From NCBI RefSeq assembly GCF_004298475.1, contig NZ_SCRP01000018.1:1-64000 (forward strand): a DNA stretch of 64,000 nucleotides, read 5' to 3'. Of the stretch, positions 35,824 through 44,836 are shown piece by piece. The stretch comes from Paraburkholderia sp. Its GTDB lineage: Bacteria; Pseudomonadota; Gammaproteobacteria; Burkholderiales; Burkholderiaceae. The translations under genes were made by a program, and so were the position numbers. The notes beneath the pieces were generated by a model. It was not told where the DNA came from. It saw only the letters and a list, made by a program, of their open reading frames with translations, and searched no databases. The stretch's first letter is position 1. The number at the start of each line of letters is the position of its first letter.

Positions 35824-36929
35824 GATTTGATCGGGCCTCTCATTTGCAGGATCTGCGCCTTGGTGCTCTTGCCTTCATAGCGCGTCGACGTGTTGAGGTA
35901 CGGCTCGACCGTGTTCTTCGTCACGAATTTCAGGCCCGTGTTGACGTTCGCCGGTCCCACGAGACCACCCGATGCAAGCGTCACGAACGCCTGCATCACC
36001 GTATAGAAGCCCTGCACGTACGGCTGCTGGTCGATGGTGAAGTCGAGGAAGCCTTCGTGGATGAGCTGGACGGTGGTCGGCAGCAGATCGAAGCCGCCGC
36101 CGTGCACGCCCTTCGCAGGCAGGTTCTGTTCCTTCATCACCTCCGCGACGCCCTGCGTGCTGCCCGCGTCGACCGCGAACATGCCCTTCAGGTCCTGGTG
36201 GCCGAGGTAAAACGCCTTGATCTTCGAGAGTTCCTCGTTGACGGTCGCGCCCGTTGCGACGGTCTGGATGTCGATCTTCTTGCCCGACTTCTTGATGGCG
36301 TCGGATGCGCCGTCAAGACGCGGCTGGATGTTCAACTGGCCCGGCGTCGCGATGAAGAGGCCGACAAGGCCGCTGTCGATGAGGCTCACGATGCGCTCGC
36401 CCATCTGATAGCCCGAGAGATACAGGTCCTGGCCGATATACGAGAGACGCGGGTTGCTCTTGCCGCGCGGTGCATCGGCGTTGTAGGCGAATACCGGAAT
36501 GCCTGCGTCGAGCGCCGCCTGGATCGGCTTGTCGAACGCAGTGGGGTCGACGATGGGGACCGCAATCGCGTCGGCCTTCGCGGCAATCGCGGCGTTCACC
36601 GCGCGCACCATTTCGCCCGCGTCCGAGGTGGCCGATCCGGTCCACTGATAATCCATGCCGAGCAGCCCGCACGCGTCCTGAATGCCGTACTGCGTGGGCA
36701 CGAAGAACGGATTCGTCGTGACGTGGTTCACGAATACGACCTTCCACTTCTTGTGCGCGGGGAATGGCGCTTCGGCAGCCTGTGCCGTCGAAATCAGTCC
36801 GCCCGATCCCGCGCCTAGGGTACCGAGCAGCGAAAGCGCCGCGCCGAGTCCCGCGCCCTGCAACAGGCCGCGTCGGCCTGCTTTTACCTGCTCCTGCTGG
36901 TCTTGCCCGTCTTCCCGTTCTTGCGCCAT
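35820..36929 (-). CDS. Sugar ABC transporter periplasmic binding protein
   Basis: A 369-residue type I periplasmic binding protein (Peripla_BP_4 type). A twin-arginine-like signal (AGRRGLLQGAGLGAALSLLG) is followed by VVFVNHVTTNPFFVPTQYGIQDAC and the ligand region AIAVPIVDPTAFDKPIQAALDAGIPVFAYNAD. I chose ATG at 36929 because AGGAGGAAG lies directly upstream; the ORF extends 14 codons further. It is the first gene of the transporter operon. An intact start and full domains suggest it is functional, although flanking catabolic genes are decayed. Confidence 0.88.
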   Translation of the reverse strand: MAQEREDGQDQQEQVKAGRRGLLQGAGLGAALSLLGTLGAGSGGLISTAQAAEAPFPAHKKWKVVFVNHVTTNPFFVPTQYGIQDACGLLGMDYQWTGSATSDAGEMVRAVNAAIAAKADAIAVPIVDPTAFDKPIQAALDAGIPVFAYNADAPRGKSNPRLSYIGQDLYLSGYQMGERIVSLIDSGLVGLFIATPGQLNIQPRLDGASDAIKKSGKKIDIQTVATGATVNEELSKIKAFYLGHQDLKGMFAVDAGSTQGVAEVMKEQNLPAKGVHGGGFDLLPTTVQLIHEGFLDFTIDQQPYVQGFYTVMQAFVTLASGGLVGPANVNTGLKFVTKNTVEPYLNTSTRYEGKSTKAQILQMRGPIKS

Positions 36930-37116
36930 GTCTTCCTCCTGTTGTTTTCGTGGATCAAAGTGCATGCACATTCACGACGGCACCGGGCGGCGCGCCAGCG
37001 ACCCGAAGGACGCAGCGGATTGAAGTATGTGGAGACCGTGCCGAACGGTACGTCGAAGATGGTAATGCAGCGTTTTCACGGGGCCTAATGCACGTATACC
37101 CGTAATAAGTCGGACT

Positions 37117-37671
37117 ATTGTCAGGTGCGGCGGGCCGATGCTCAACGGCAAGCACGAAGGGCGCGACATCGGCTCGGGCACCGTGGTCTGGCAGTTGAGC
37201 GAGCAGGTGAAAGCAGGGCGCATTTCGATTCACGAATTCATGTCGGCGGAAGCGGGCATGTCGCGTTCGGCGGGCACCTGTAACACCATGGGCACCGCTT
37301 CGACCATGGCCTGCATGGCCGAGGCGCTCGGCGTGACGCTGCCCCACAACGCGGCGATTCCCGCCGTCGATGCGCGCCGTTATGTGCTCGCGCAACTTTC
37401 GGGCATGCGCATCGTGCAGATGGCGCTCGAGGATCTGCGCCTCTCGAAGCTGCTCACACGCGAGGCGTTCGAGAACGCGATCCGCACGAACGCGGCCATT
37501 CACCTGAAGGCGATTGCGGGGCGCGTTGGCGTGCCGCTCGAACTCGACGACTGGACCCGCATTGGGCGCGGCACGCCGACCATCGTCGATCTGCAGCCCT
37601 CGGGCCGGTTTCTGATGGAAGAGTTTTATTACGCGGGCGGCCTGCCCGCCGTGCCGCGGCATTCCCATTGA
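37117..37671 (+). pseudogene. IlvD/Edd-family dehydratase (arabonate-type) remnant
   Basis: About 180 residues from the middle of a roughly 580-residue enzyme: GGPMLNGKHEGRDIGSGTVVW, then the iron-sulfur Cys region SAGTCNTMGTASTMACMAEALG and FLMEEFYYAGGLPAV. The N-terminal third is missing, the C-terminal third is replaced by PRHSH and a stop, and within AFENAIRTNAAIHLKAIAG the usual GGSTNAVI-type active-site segment is deleted in frame. It cannot be active. The closest match from memory is L-arabonate/dihydroxy-acid dehydratase of oxidative sugar pathways. Confidence 0.8.
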
Positions 37672-37786
37672 AGCGGGCTGCGGCTCGTATCGACGCGAAC
37701 CGAATCAGGAGGACGCAGTCAGTGTCGGCGGCGTGGCATTGCGCGCAGGCCCGTTTTTAAGGGCGATGTGAAGGTGAACAAAACGA

Positions 37787-37815
37787 AAATGGCCCGCACT
37801 GTCTGCGGGCCATTT
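37787..37815 (-). terminator. Terminator hairpin of the DUF4148 gene
   Basis: A 12-bp perfect stem AAATGGCCCGCA/TGCGGGCCATTT with a 5-base loop, followed on the minus strand by TCGTTTTGTT. It lies 86 bases after the DUF4148 stop; it may also end rightward transcripts. Confidence 0.75.
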
Positions 37816-37900
37816 CGGGGCGCGGGCGCCGGGCGGAAACCACCGGAATACCCACGTCAGGGTGCTTTGAAGCGCAACGGCGATTCATCAGCTCAATAGC

Positions 37901-38158
37901 TTACTGGCCTTGCTGCGACGAACCGTTCGCCACGCCGCCGACTGCAGCGTTTTCAGCAGCGACGCGGGCTTCGGCAGCCTGAATGTTGGCCGGATAGTCA
38001 TACGGGTTCGCCCGCGACGGGTTGTAGCCGGCCTTTTCGATCTGGACCAGTTCCGCACGCACTTGCGCGCGGGTCATCGGCTGGTTCGACTGGGCGAAAA
38101 CAGCAACCGGAGCGGCAAGCGTAGCGGCGATAACAACAGCTTGAACGAGCGATTTCAT
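37901..38158 (-). CDS. DUF4148 family small secreted protein
   Basis: An 85-residue protein with a signal peptide (MKSLVQAVVIAATLAAPVAVFAQ) and a short mature part: MTRAQVRAELVQIEKAGYNPSRANPYDYPANIQAAEARVAAENA. This is the standard DUF4148 layout, abundant in Burkholderia and relatives. GGAGG precedes the ATG at 38158. Its role is unknown; many copies per genome is usual. Confidence 0.88.
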   Translation of the reverse strand: MKSLVQAVVIAATLAAPVAVFAQSNQPMTRAQVRAELVQIEKAGYNPSRANPYDYPANIQAAEARVAAENAAVGGVANGSSQQGQ

Positions 38159-38613
38159 GACTATTACCTCCAGGATTTGTCTTTTTCGGCTGCCGAAAAG
38201 GTGTATGCAGCACTGAGGCAAGTGTAGGAGTCTGTAGGATTAGGGTAAATACCTAAAATACGAATTCACTGTTCTCCAGGCGTAAACAATCCGGGCTGAA
38301 CAGGGCTACTGACCATCGAATCTGACGCGATCCGCAGCAATACGGCCGGTGAGGCGGAACCTCCGGCCCATGCGGCTCGCCCATGCGGGCGCTACGGGCA
38401 CAGAAGCCGGGTTTCGATGTTTTCGTATGATGATTAAGCCGGCCAGGATGACCGGCTTGCGCGTCTGGGCGAGGGCGAGGCGCACACCGGCCGTAGCCGG
38501 TGCGGCCTGCGAGGAGAGTCCGGGCTTGCGTCAGGGATTGCGGCGATGGGCCGTTGCACAGGCACAGGCGGCACAGGCGGCCCAGACGGCCCAGACGGCC
38601 CAGACGCGACGCG

Positions 38614-38928
38614 TCACTTCACGGTCTGGACGACTTCGAAGCCTTCGAACTCCGGATGACCGCGATACAGCGGGCGGCTCGTGCTACCGGCGTTACGATG
38701 CGCCGCGCGAAATGCGTCCGAGCGGGTCCAGTCCTCGAACGCCGTGCGGTTCGCCCACACGGTATGGCTCGCATAAAGCACGTAGTCGTCGCGCTGCGGA
38801 CCTTTGAGCAGATGAAATTCGATGAAACCGGGCACGTCCTTGAGATGCGTGTCCCGGTTGAGCCACACGTCCTCGAAGGCGGCTTGCTCATCCGGCGCAA
38901 CCTTGAAACGATTCATGGCGATATACAT
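38614..38928 (-). CDS. Antibiotic biosynthesis monooxygenase (heme-oxygenase-like ABM) family protein
   Basis: A 104-residue ABM-fold protein: MYIAMNRFKVAPDEQAAFEDVW, GFIEFHLLKGPQRDDYVLYASHTVWANRTAFEDWTRSDAFRAAH, a sequence pattern like IsdG/HmoB-type heme-degrading monooxygenases, with a candidate His in FRAAHRNAG. GAGGAC precedes the ATG. It may follow the alr gene in a transcript (gap about 180 bases). Heme use is an inference. Confidence 0.8.
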   Translation of the reverse strand: MYIAMNRFKVAPDEQAAFEDVWLNRDTHLKDVPGFIEFHLLKGPQRDDYVLYASHTVWANRTAFEDWTRSDAFRAAHRNAGSTSRPLYRGHPEFEGFEVVQTVK

Positions 38929-39105
38929 GCCGTGGTCCTCTTCTGTTTCGATGTCGGTTCAATGTCGGCTCGATGCGCCGCGCGCGCTCGCGCCGAACGG
39001 ACTTCGATTATAGGCGCGCCGTGCCTGGCTCAAGCCATCGCGCCGATCATCTTGCCGACCGTCGCCGCCAATGCGCGCCGCCGAAGCGCGACGCCGCATG
39101 TGCAC

Positions 39106-40242
39106 TCAGTCCGCCGCGCACGCCGTCTGCGGTGCGTGAACGGCTGCGGCGGCCACGCCGGTCGCCCCGGTCGCGCCGCTTACCTCGACCGGCACGCGGC
39201 GTGCAAGCGCGCACATGAGTTCATAGCCGATCGTGCCCGACGCCTCGGCCACTTCGTCCACCTTCACCTGATCGCCCCAGAGTTCGACGGTCGAGCCAAT
39301 GGCCGCCTGCGGGCACGGCGTGAGATCGACGGTCAGCATGTCCATGGAAACGCGCCCGACGATGCGCGTGCGCACGCCATCGACGGCAATCGGCGTGCCG
39401 CTCGGCGCATGGCGCGGATAGCCGTCGGCGTAGCCGCAGGCGACCACGCCGATTCGCATCGGCTGGTCGGCCCGGAACGTGCGCCCGTAACCGATGGTTT
39501 CTTGCGGTGCGACGGTCTGCACGCCGATGATGCGGCTCGTGAGCGTCATCGCCGCGTGCAGTCCAAAGCCCGCAACATCGCGCGCGACGCCCGTGGGCGA
39601 CGCGCCGTAGAGGATCGTGCCGGGCCGCACCCAGTCGCGATGCGCGCGGGGATGCCAGAGCACGCCCGCCGAGTTCGAGAGCGACTGCTCGCCGGGCATG
39701 CCCTGGGTGGCGGCATCGAATTCATCGAGCTGCCAGTCGATGGCGCCGTCATCGGCCGTGGCGAAGTGGTTCATGAGCCCGACCGAGCCGACCGACGGCA
39801 GCGCCGATGCGCGCTCCCACGCGTCGCGGAACACCTGCGGACGAAAGCCCAGTCGGTTCATGCCGGAGTTCATCTTCAGCATGATGTCGATGGGCTGGCG
39901 CGGCCTGGCCGCTGCGAGCAGTTGCAGCTGCTCGTTGCAGTGGATGGCGACGGTGAGGCGATGGCTGTCGGCGAGTTCGACGTCGACCGGCTCGAAGATG
40001 CCTTCGAGCAGCAAGATCGGCTTCGTCCAGCCGAGCTCGCGCACGCGCACCGCTTCGTCGAGATCGAGCAGGGCGATGCCGTCCGCCTGTGCGAGCGCGG
40101 GGTAAATGCGCTCGATGCCGTGACCGTAGGCGTTGGCCTTGACGACGGTCCAGACGCGGGACGTCGGCGTCATCTGCTTGATGAGTCCGAGGTTGTGGCG
40201 GACGGCTTCGGGATGAATACGGGCGGTGATGGGACGCGGCAT
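39106..40242 (-). CDS. alr: Alanine racemase
   Basis: A 378-residue PLP enzyme interconverting L- and D-alanine for peptidoglycan. The PLP Lys is in [10 protein letters not shown] (about residue 37). The TIM-barrel domain continues to about 240, and the catalytic Tyr is in the C-terminal beta domain around [22 protein letters not shown]. Length is normal. I chose the ATG at 40242 ([17 protein letters not shown]). It may be the alr or the dadX paralogue; no dadA is adjacent. Confidence 0.92.
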   Translation of the reverse strand: MPRPITARIHPEAVRHNLGLIKQMTPTSRVWTVVKANAYGHGIERIYPALAQADGIALLDLDEAVRVRELGWTKPILLLEGIFEPVDVELADSHRLTVAIHCNEQLQLLAAARPRQPIDIMLKMNSGMNRLGFRPQVFRDAWERASALPSVGSVGLMNHFATADDGAIDWQLDEFDAATQGMPGEQSLSNSAGVLWHPRAHRDWVRPGTILYGASPTGVARDVAGFGLHAAMTLTSRIIGVQTVAPQETIGYGRTFRADQPMRIGVVACGYADGYPRHAPSGTPIAVDGVRTRIVGRVSMDMLTVDLTPCPQAAIGSTVELWGDQVKVDEVAEASGTIGYELMCALARRVPVEVSGATGATGVAAAAVHAPQTACAAD

Positions 40243-40416
40243 GATGGTTCGTAATTCGGAGATGTTTGGCCTGCGCCGCCCGTTTCGCGGGCAGCGCACT
40301 TAGCTTGGGCTAGTGGATTGTGCAATCATATTGATATTTGTGTAGTTATGTTTAATGTATTTGAACGAATTTTTGGACGAATAAACTGCCATGATGCGTG
40401 CGGACGAGAAATCGTC

Positions 40417-40884
40417 TCAGCGCGGCACGAGCACCGTGCGCACCGGACTGCCGCCGCCCAGCATCGTGCCGCGGCAGCCCGGTGTGCCGCATCGGCACGC
40501 GTACATCAGGCGCGTTTCATCGCTCGCGTCGCTTTCGAGTTCCAGCGCGTAATCGATGAACAGTTCCTCGCCCGCACGGATATCGCAGATCGCGTCGATG
40601 AATACGCGATTGCCGATTTCAATCGTTTCGCAATTTGCCGCGCACGCGTGATTGAGCCAGCGCGCGCCATTGCCGCCGCGTCCGCCATCGATCACGCGGC
40701 CGTTGGACAGTCCGAACAGAAACGTATGCGCGCAGTCGGCGCGCGATTGCCAGTGGCGCGCCGCCTCGCGCCAGGTGGTCACCTTGCCCCGGTATTCGAA
40801 GATCCGCTCGCCCGCGCGCAGCGCGCACAGGGCAAAGACGCCCCGGCCATGCACGGGGGAGTGTCGCACTGAAACTCGTCTCAT
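40417..40884 (-). CDS. SET-domain protein (lysine methyltransferase-like)
   Basis: A 155-residue SET domain: GRGVFALCALRAGERIFEYRGK at the start, HTFLFGLSNGRVIDGG, the pseudoknot signature WLNHACAANCET, ELFIDYAL, and post-SET cysteines YACRCGTPGCRG. Such bacterial proteins transfer methyl groups from SAM to protein lysines, with unknown targets. ATG at 40884 was chosen; the ORF opens farther without a signal. It is flanked by alr (convergent spacing) and a divergent GNAT gene. Family certain, function not. Confidence 0.88.
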   Translation of the reverse strand: MRRVSVRHSPVHGRGVFALCALRAGERIFEYRGKVTTWREAARHWQSRADCAHTFLFGLSNGRVIDGGRGGNGARWLNHACAANCETIEIGNRVFIDAICDIRAGEELFIDYALELESDASDETRLMYACRCGTPGCRGTMLGGGSPVRTVLVPR

Positions 40885-41045
40885 GATGATCGCGCTCGTT
40901 TGGATGGCGCGCAGTATAGGCGTCCAATATTCGCGCGGTGTGAATGTCGCGTGACGCCGCTTTTGTTGGACGATTGAATCTGGGCACGTACAATCGGCCA
41001 TTCATCGAACGCGATGCGGCATCTTAGCGATGCTAACGATTGCTG

Positions 41046-41088
41046 TAAAAAATCGCGCGTTAGGCGTCATTGCTTTGACGCGCGATTT
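41046..41088 (-). terminator. Leftward intrinsic terminator between divergent genes
   Basis: Read leftward: AAATCGCGCGT, a 17-base loop, ACGCGCGATTT (11-bp perfect stem), then further T residues. It is a strong minus-strand terminator placed upstream of the SET gene, in the divergent region with the acetyltransferase gene, where no leftward gene ends. It could end a short antisense or small RNA. Confidence 0.6.
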
Positions 41089-41163
41089 ACGCTTGATTCA
41101 TGCATGGCCGGCTTACGAGACGTAAGCCGATCGCGCCACTCACCACCCTCGCCGGAGCAGACT

Positions 41164-41874
41164 TTGACACAGCGCCTCAACGAATTCGGGCAACCCATTG
41201 GCGAACCGGTTGCCGGCTGGACACCGCGCGAGCGGCCCGCCGATGTCACCCTGACCGGCGCCTGGTGCCGCCTCGAGCCGCTCGACGCGGCGCGCCACGC
41301 GGACGAGCTGGATCGCGCCTTTCGCGCCGCGCCGGATCAGCGGAGCTGGACCTATCTTTCTGCTGGCCCGTTCGATACCAGCGAGGATTACCGCCGCTAC
41401 GCGGAACGCGCGGCGCGCAGCACGGACCCGAAGCACTATGCGGTGATCGATCTCAAGACGGGCCGTGCGGTCGGCACGCTGGCGCTGATGCGGCAGGACC
41501 CGGCCAACGGCGTGATCGAAGTCGGCAGTGTGACGTTCTCGCCGCAGCTTCAGCAGACGCCGCTTTCCACCGAGGCGCAGTACCTGCTCATGGCCTACGC
41601 CTTCGATACGCTCGGTTATCGCCGCTACGAGTGGAAATGCGACAGCCTCAACGCACCTTCGCGCAAGGCGGCGGAGCGTCTGGGCTTTCGCTTCGAGGGG
41701 GTTTTCCGCCAGGCCGTGATCGTCAAGGGGCGCACGCGCGACACGGCGTGGTTCTCGATCATCGATACGGAATGGGCGCCGCTCAAGCGTGCGTTCGCGG
41801 CGTGGCTGGCGCCGGAAAACTTCGATGAGCAGGGGCGGCAGCGCGTGTCGCTCGCCACGCTCCGGGGCGCGTGA
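41164..41874 (+). CDS. GNAT-family N-acetyltransferase (RimJ/RimL type)
   Basis: A 236-residue acetyltransferase of the RimL-like GNAT branch: TLTGAWCRLEPLDAARHADELDRAF, then HYAVIDLKTGRAVGTLALMRQDPANGVIEVGSVTFSPQLQQTPLSTEAQYLLMAYAF (acetyl-CoA region) and RKAAERLGFRFEGVFRQAVIVKGRTRDTAWFSI. I chose TTG at 41164 (TQRLNEFGQPIG), eight bases after GGAG; the frame is open 50 codons farther. It may acetylate a small molecule or protein; substrate unknown. Confidence 0.87.
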   Translation: MTQRLNEFGQPIGEPVAGWTPRERPADVTLTGAWCRLEPLDAARHADELDRAFRAAPDQRSWTYLSAGPFDTSEDYRRYAERAARSTDPKHYAVIDLKTGRAVGTLALMRQDPANGVIEVGSVTFSPQLQQTPLSTEAQYLLMAYAFDTLGYRRYEWKCDSLNAPSRKAAERLGFRFEGVFRQAVIVKGRTRDTAWFSIIDTEWAPLKRAFAAWLAPENFDEQGRQRVSLATLRGA

Positions 41875-41966
41875 CGTACCACGCACATGACGCACAGCGT
41901 GCTGCGCGCGCCCTGGTCGCCACCCGTCGCCCGCCGTCGTCCGCCGTTATGCGCGCTTACCCGCTC

Positions 41967-44831
41967 TTACCCGCCGATCAGCTTCAGCCCCGCCGGGAGC
42001 GACTCGCCGAACATGCGCCCCGTATCGGCATCGTCGAGCGACACAACCTCGCGGACCATCGCGATCCACGCAGGCGGCGCGTTCGCCGATTCGAGCCGCC
42101 GGACGACGGCGTCGCGCATCGCCTGCGGCAGATCCCGCGAGCGGTCGCCGGTCATGCTGGCGATCTGCACGGCGGCGAACATCGCCGGCTCGACCTTGCG
42201 CCAGTTCACCGCGAGGATGACGTCGAGCCAGCGCGCCGCCACGTCGGGCGGCACGACACCGTGGGCGCTGCCGTAGAACGGCTGGCGCGCACCGATCCGG
42301 CCGACTGCCCACCAGCTTTGCGGGTTCGCGGACGGCTGCTGAAGCCGCGCGAGCAGGCCCTCGCCAATCTCGATCTTGCGCTCGACCGCAATGTGTTCGA
42401 GCGAGGCGTACAGGCGGACCATGTCGGCCTGGCTCAGCTTCGCCGGATCGAACGGCAGTTTGTGGCGCCTGGCGCGCGCCGCCGCTTCGAGCCAGTCCAT
42501 CGCTTCGAGCGCCTGCTGCTGCGCCGTTTCGGCGAGCCCGCCCGCCGCGCGCCGCCACAGCGTCCACCACTCCGACCACACCTGGCTATCGTTGACGTGC
42601 TGAATGCCGTCGTCGAAGAGCGTCCATAGCTGCTCGACGCGCCACGCGTCGAGCGGATAGCCGAAGCCGGGCCGCACGCAGTAGCCCGCGAGATTCAGCC
42701 AGAGCCGTTCATGATCGGCAGAACGCCTGCGCCGGCCCGCGCGTTCCCAGAGCGCACCGAACAGTTCGCGCAGCAGCGCGCTGTCCCAGCCCTCGCGCGG
42801 CCCGAGGCGTTGTTCGAGTTGCGCGCGCAGCCGTTTCACTTCCTTCGGATCGACGCTCGCCGAGCGCGGCCCGAATACCCGGTCGATGAGTCCGATGGCT
42901 TCGTCGAGCAGCGGATGACGCTGCGCCGTTTCCGCTTTGTCGCCAGTCTCGCCGCCGTGCTCGCTACGCCGAAGCTGGAATTCCAGCAGCCATCGTTGCG
43001 AAGGATCGTCGGTGGCGATGCAATGCACTTCCAGCGTGCCGAGTTCCGTAAGCGATGTCGTGAGCCTGACTGCGCGCTCGCCCGGCGCATTTGCGCCTGC
43101 GCGCTGCACGACGGTCGCGAGCGGCGGCAGGCGCACGAAGTCGCCGCTCGACAGATCGGCAAGCTCGCCCGGCTGCCATGCCGTATCGGCGACGGTGGAG
43201 ACCAGATGGAACTGCACGGGGTGCCCGAGCCGCAGGGCGAACACGCGGTCGGCGAGATGGATTTCGTGCGCTTCCTGCGTGCCGCGCGGCAGCAGGCAGA
43301 CGCCGCGCGGCGTCTCGCGTACGTCGTCCAGCACGAGGAAGTAGCTGCGCGGCGAGCCGCCGCCAATGCGCGGGGCCTCGCCCGAGCGGGCCAGCGCATA
43401 GGCGACCGCGCCGCGCGCCACGGCAACGTCCGGCTGGTCGTTTTGCAGGATGTGCAGCGGTTGCCCGCGCCAGTTGCCGAGCGTGTCGGCGAGGCGCGCG
43501 GAAAGCGCCTGCGCGCGAAAGACGCCGCCGTTCAGGAGCAGCGTATCCGGCACCGGCACGGACTGCGCTTGTGCAGCGCCCGACGCGTCGCTCTGCGCTT
43601 GTCCCGATGCTTCGCCCAACGCTTCGCGCGACGGCGCCGCGAAGCGGTCCAGAAACGCCGCGATGTGCCGCGTGATCGCCGGATCGGCGGCATAGGGCAA
43701 GCCGAATTCGACCAGCGCCGCACGCGAGCGGCGCGGCAATTCGCGCGCATCGGTCTGCGGAAAGAAGCCGTCGACGACCACCTGCTCGACTTCCTCGCGG
43801 CGCAGGTGCGTCGTGCGCGCGCCGCCCACGAGCCGCGCGCCCGCGCCGAGCAGCGTGACCGGAACGCTGGCGGGCGCTGCTGCGTCCAGCAATTGTTCCT
43901 TCGCGGCGCGGCATCGTTCGACCAGCTGCGACAGGCTTGCCGCCGACAGCCGCGTCTCGCCCGGCTGCGCGGCGGCAAGATGCGCCTCGACAAGATGCGC
44001 GAGCGCGAGATCCATGTTGTCGCCGCCGAGCATCAGATGGTTGCCCACGCCGATGCGCGTCAACTGCGGCTTGCCGTCCTCCACCTGCACCTTGATGAGC
44101 GTGAGGTCGGTCGTGCCGCCGCCCACGTCGCAGACGAGCACGAGGCGCGTGCCGGCGAGTTCGGCGTCGAGCGTCGCGCGATGGTGGAACAGCCAGTCGT
44201 AGAACGCGGCCTGCGGTTCTTCGAGCAGGCGCAGCGCGGGCAGCCCGGCGAGCCGCGCGGCTTCGAGCGTCAGCGCGCGCGCACCGTCGTCGAACGAGGC
44301 GGGCACGGTGAGGACCACATCCTGCTCTTCGAGCGGCGCATGCGGGAAACGCCGGTTCCACGCGGCGCGCACGTGCGCGAGGTAGCTGGCGCTGGCGGCG
44401 ACGGGCGAGACCTTGCGCGCGTCGTCGGGCGCGCCCCACGGCAGGATCGGCGCGAGACGGTCGACCGACGCGTGCGAAAGCCAGCTTTTCGCGCTGCTCA
44501 CGAGCCGCCCCGGCACCTGCGCGCCGAGCGTGCGCGCGAACTGGCCGATCACGGCCTGCGGCGCTTCCGTGGCATCGGCGCTATCGGTCGTGGCGGCGCC
44601 GCTCCACGGCAGGCGCAGATCGTCTGCCGCCAGTTCACCCGGCGCGGGGTGATAGCGCGCGGACGGCAACAGCGGCCGCGCGTGCACTTCGCCCGGCCCC
44701 ACGAGCTGATCGACGTCGAAGACGCGGATCTGCCCGCCGTCCGCCTTGCCGTTCGCCTTGCTGTTTGCCTCGACGTACGCTACGACGGTGTTGCTCGTCC
44801 CGAGGTCGATGCCGACGAGGTATGACTTCAT
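41967..44831 (-). CDS. Hsp70-like protein with C-terminal DUF3731 (DnaK-related) domain
   Basis: A 954-residue Hsp70 paralogue, far longer than DnaK. An actin-like ATPase spans about 1-430: phosphate-1 VGIDLGTSNTVVAYV, phosphate-2 VCDVGGGTTDLTLI, GGDNMDLALAHLVEAHL and adenosine-region LLLNGGVFRAQALS. A beta-rich part follows, then about 300 helical residues (LRAQLEQRLGPREGW...LWLNLAGYCVRPGFGYPLDAWRVEQLWTLFDDGI) matching my memory of DUF3731, a domain found only in such proteins. The gene begins 5 bases after the 616-residue paralogue. A linker near 415-435 is Ala/Ser-rich. No DnaJ or GrpE genes are near. The client is unknown. Confidence 0.9.
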   Translation of the reverse strand: MKSYLVGIDLGTSNTVVAYVEANSKANGKADGGQIRVFDVDQLVGPGEVHARPLLPSARYHPAPGELAADDLRLPWSGAATTDSADATEAPQAVIGQFARTLGAQVPGRLVSSAKSWLSHASVDRLAPILPWGAPDDARKVSPVAASASYLAHVRAAWNRRFPHAPLEEQDVVLTVPASFDDGARALTLEAARLAGLPALRLLEEPQAAFYDWLFHHRATLDAELAGTRLVLVCDVGGGTTDLTLIKVQVEDGKPQLTRIGVGNHLMLGGDNMDLALAHLVEAHLAAAQPGETRLSAASLSQLVERCRAAKEQLLDAAAPASVPVTLLGAGARLVGGARTTHLRREEVEQVVVDGFFPQTDARELPRRSRAALVEFGLPYAADPAITRHIAAFLDRFAAPSREALGEASGQAQSDASGAAQAQSVPVPDTLLLNGGVFRAQALSARLADTLGNWRGQPLHILQNDQPDVAVARGAVAYALARSGEAPRIGGGSPRSYFLVLDDVRETPRGVCLLPRGTQEAHEIHLADRVFALRLGHPVQFHLVSTVADTAWQPGELADLSSGDFVRLPPLATVVQRAGANAPGERAVRLTTSLTELGTLEVHCIATDDPSQRWLLEFQLRRSEHGGETGDKAETAQRHPLLDEAIGLIDRVFGPRSASVDPKEVKRLRAQLEQRLGPREGWDSALLRELFGALWERAGRRRRSADHERLWLNLAGYCVRPGFGYPLDAWRVEQLWTLFDDGIQHVNDSQVWSEWWTLWRRAAGGLAETAQQQALEAMDWLEAAARARRHKLPFDPAKLSQADMVRLYASLEHIAVERKIEIGEGLLARLQQPSANPQSWWAVGRIGARQPFYGSAHGVVPPDVAARWLDVILAVNWRKVEPAMFAAVQIASMTGDRSRDLPQAMRDAVVRRLESANAPPAWIAMVREVVSLDDADTGRMFGESLPAGLKLIGG

Positions 44832-44836
44832 CGGAC

